From contig CAKSLU010000037.1 in assembly GCA_934474225.1 (NCBI GenBank), forward strand, positions 1 through 13,278: a stretch of DNA of 13,278 bases. Reading direction: 5' to 3'. The translations under genes and the position numbers were made by a program. This document shows, one piece after another, positions 13,072-13,278 of this stretch. Source of the DNA: an uncultured Eubacteriales bacterium (lineage in GTDB: Bacteria > Bacillota > Clostridia > Oscillospirales > CAG-272). The notes beneath the pieces are model-generated. The model did no database searches. It had not been told where the DNA came from and worked only from the letters and a program-made list of their open reading frames with translations. The first letter of the stretch is position 1. Every line of letters begins with the position of its first letter.

Positions 13072-13278
13072 TTAGTTAAGCTCGATGGGCTTCTGCGCCT
13101 GCTGCTTGTGTGCATCGCCTGCATAAACCTTGAGGCGGGTTGCAGCGGCTGCGCCGATCGAGTTGTGCGGGAGCATACCCTTGACCGCAAGCTCCATAGC
13201 AAGCTCCGGCTTGGTTGCCATCAGGGTCTTGTACTGCACTTCCTTCAGACCGCCGATGTAACCCGAGTGATGACGGTA
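13072..13278 (-). CDS. rplM: 50S ribosomal protein L13, C-terminal part (partial)
   Basis: The last 68 residues of L13 (uL13), which binds 23S rRNA early in 50S assembly; the gene starts beyond the right edge. The frame is open to 13278 and begins YRHHSGYIGGLKEV, the conserved L13 segment, followed by KGMLPHNSIG, then R-L-K-VYAGDAH and a short tail ending PIELN. Stop TAA at 13072-13074. The next gene is rpsI, the conserved rplM-rpsI order. Expression control lies outside the window. Confidence 0.96.
   Translation of the reverse strand, partial: YRHHSGYIGGLKEVQYKTLMATKPELAMELAVKGMLPHNSIGAAAATRLKVYAGDAHKQQAQKPIELN

Noticed and set aside
1..13278. Mobile elements, CRISPR arrays, tRNA genes, defence genes
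   Set aside because: No direct-repeat arrays, transposase or integrase motifs, tRNA cloverleaf or defence proteins were found by eye; the window is ordinary core chromosome.

Overview
The window looks like a chromosomal housekeeping segment of a fairly GC-rich Gram-positive anaerobe, most likely class Clostridia (Oscillospiraceae/Ruminococcaceae-like). This is inferred from four things. The SRP RNA is the long Gram-positive type with an Alu domain. The SRP RNA-dnaX-ebfC-recR and holB-ricT-trmN6-rsmI clusters have the same order as in Bacillus. There is a two-cluster ferredoxin and a clostridial-style long glutamyl-tRNA synthetase. Nearly every gene has a strong Shine-Dalgarno site. I see no insertion sequence, phage gene, CRISPR array, tRNA or rRNA.

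Left part (1-2880). A minus-strand unit encodes an MBL-fold hydrolase and then glutamyl-tRNA synthetase, which runs off the left edge; it is driven by a good sigma-A promoter at 1330-1358. Divergent from it is a two-gene unit, a DUF3343 protein (putative Se/S carrier-like) overlapping by 4 bp a class-V cysteine desulfurase of the EF2568-like family. This is a likely sulfur or selenium handling pair. A hairpin separates the desulfurase from the convergent recR.

Middle part (2888-10079). Two divergent units start from a shared control region at about 5840-5940. The minus unit is SRP RNA, dnaX (DNA polymerase III tau), ebfC and recR. The plus unit is holB (delta' subunit), ricT (PSP1-domain Fe-S protein), a 2[4Fe-4S] ferredoxin with its own promoter and terminator, trmN6 and rsmI. 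The clamp-loader genes dnaX and holB are thus read from opposite sides of about 60 bp of promoter DNA. Compared with Bacillus, yabA and yazA are absent and the ferredoxin is inserted. A bidirectional terminator closes the unit.

Right part (10078-13278). All genes are on the minus strand. rplM (C-terminal part only) and rpsI form the conserved L13-S9 pair, ending in a strong terminator. Right behind it a new promoter with a palindrome over its -35 box drives a COG2509-type FAD-dependent dehydrogenase with a four-cysteine motif, followed by a lipoprotein of unknown family.

No clearly new multi-gene system is visible. The best leads are the DUF3343/desulfurase pair, the Cys-rich flavoprotein with its candidate operator and the orphan lipoprotein, the ferredoxin next to ricT, and the terminator-like hairpin between SRP RNA and dnaX.
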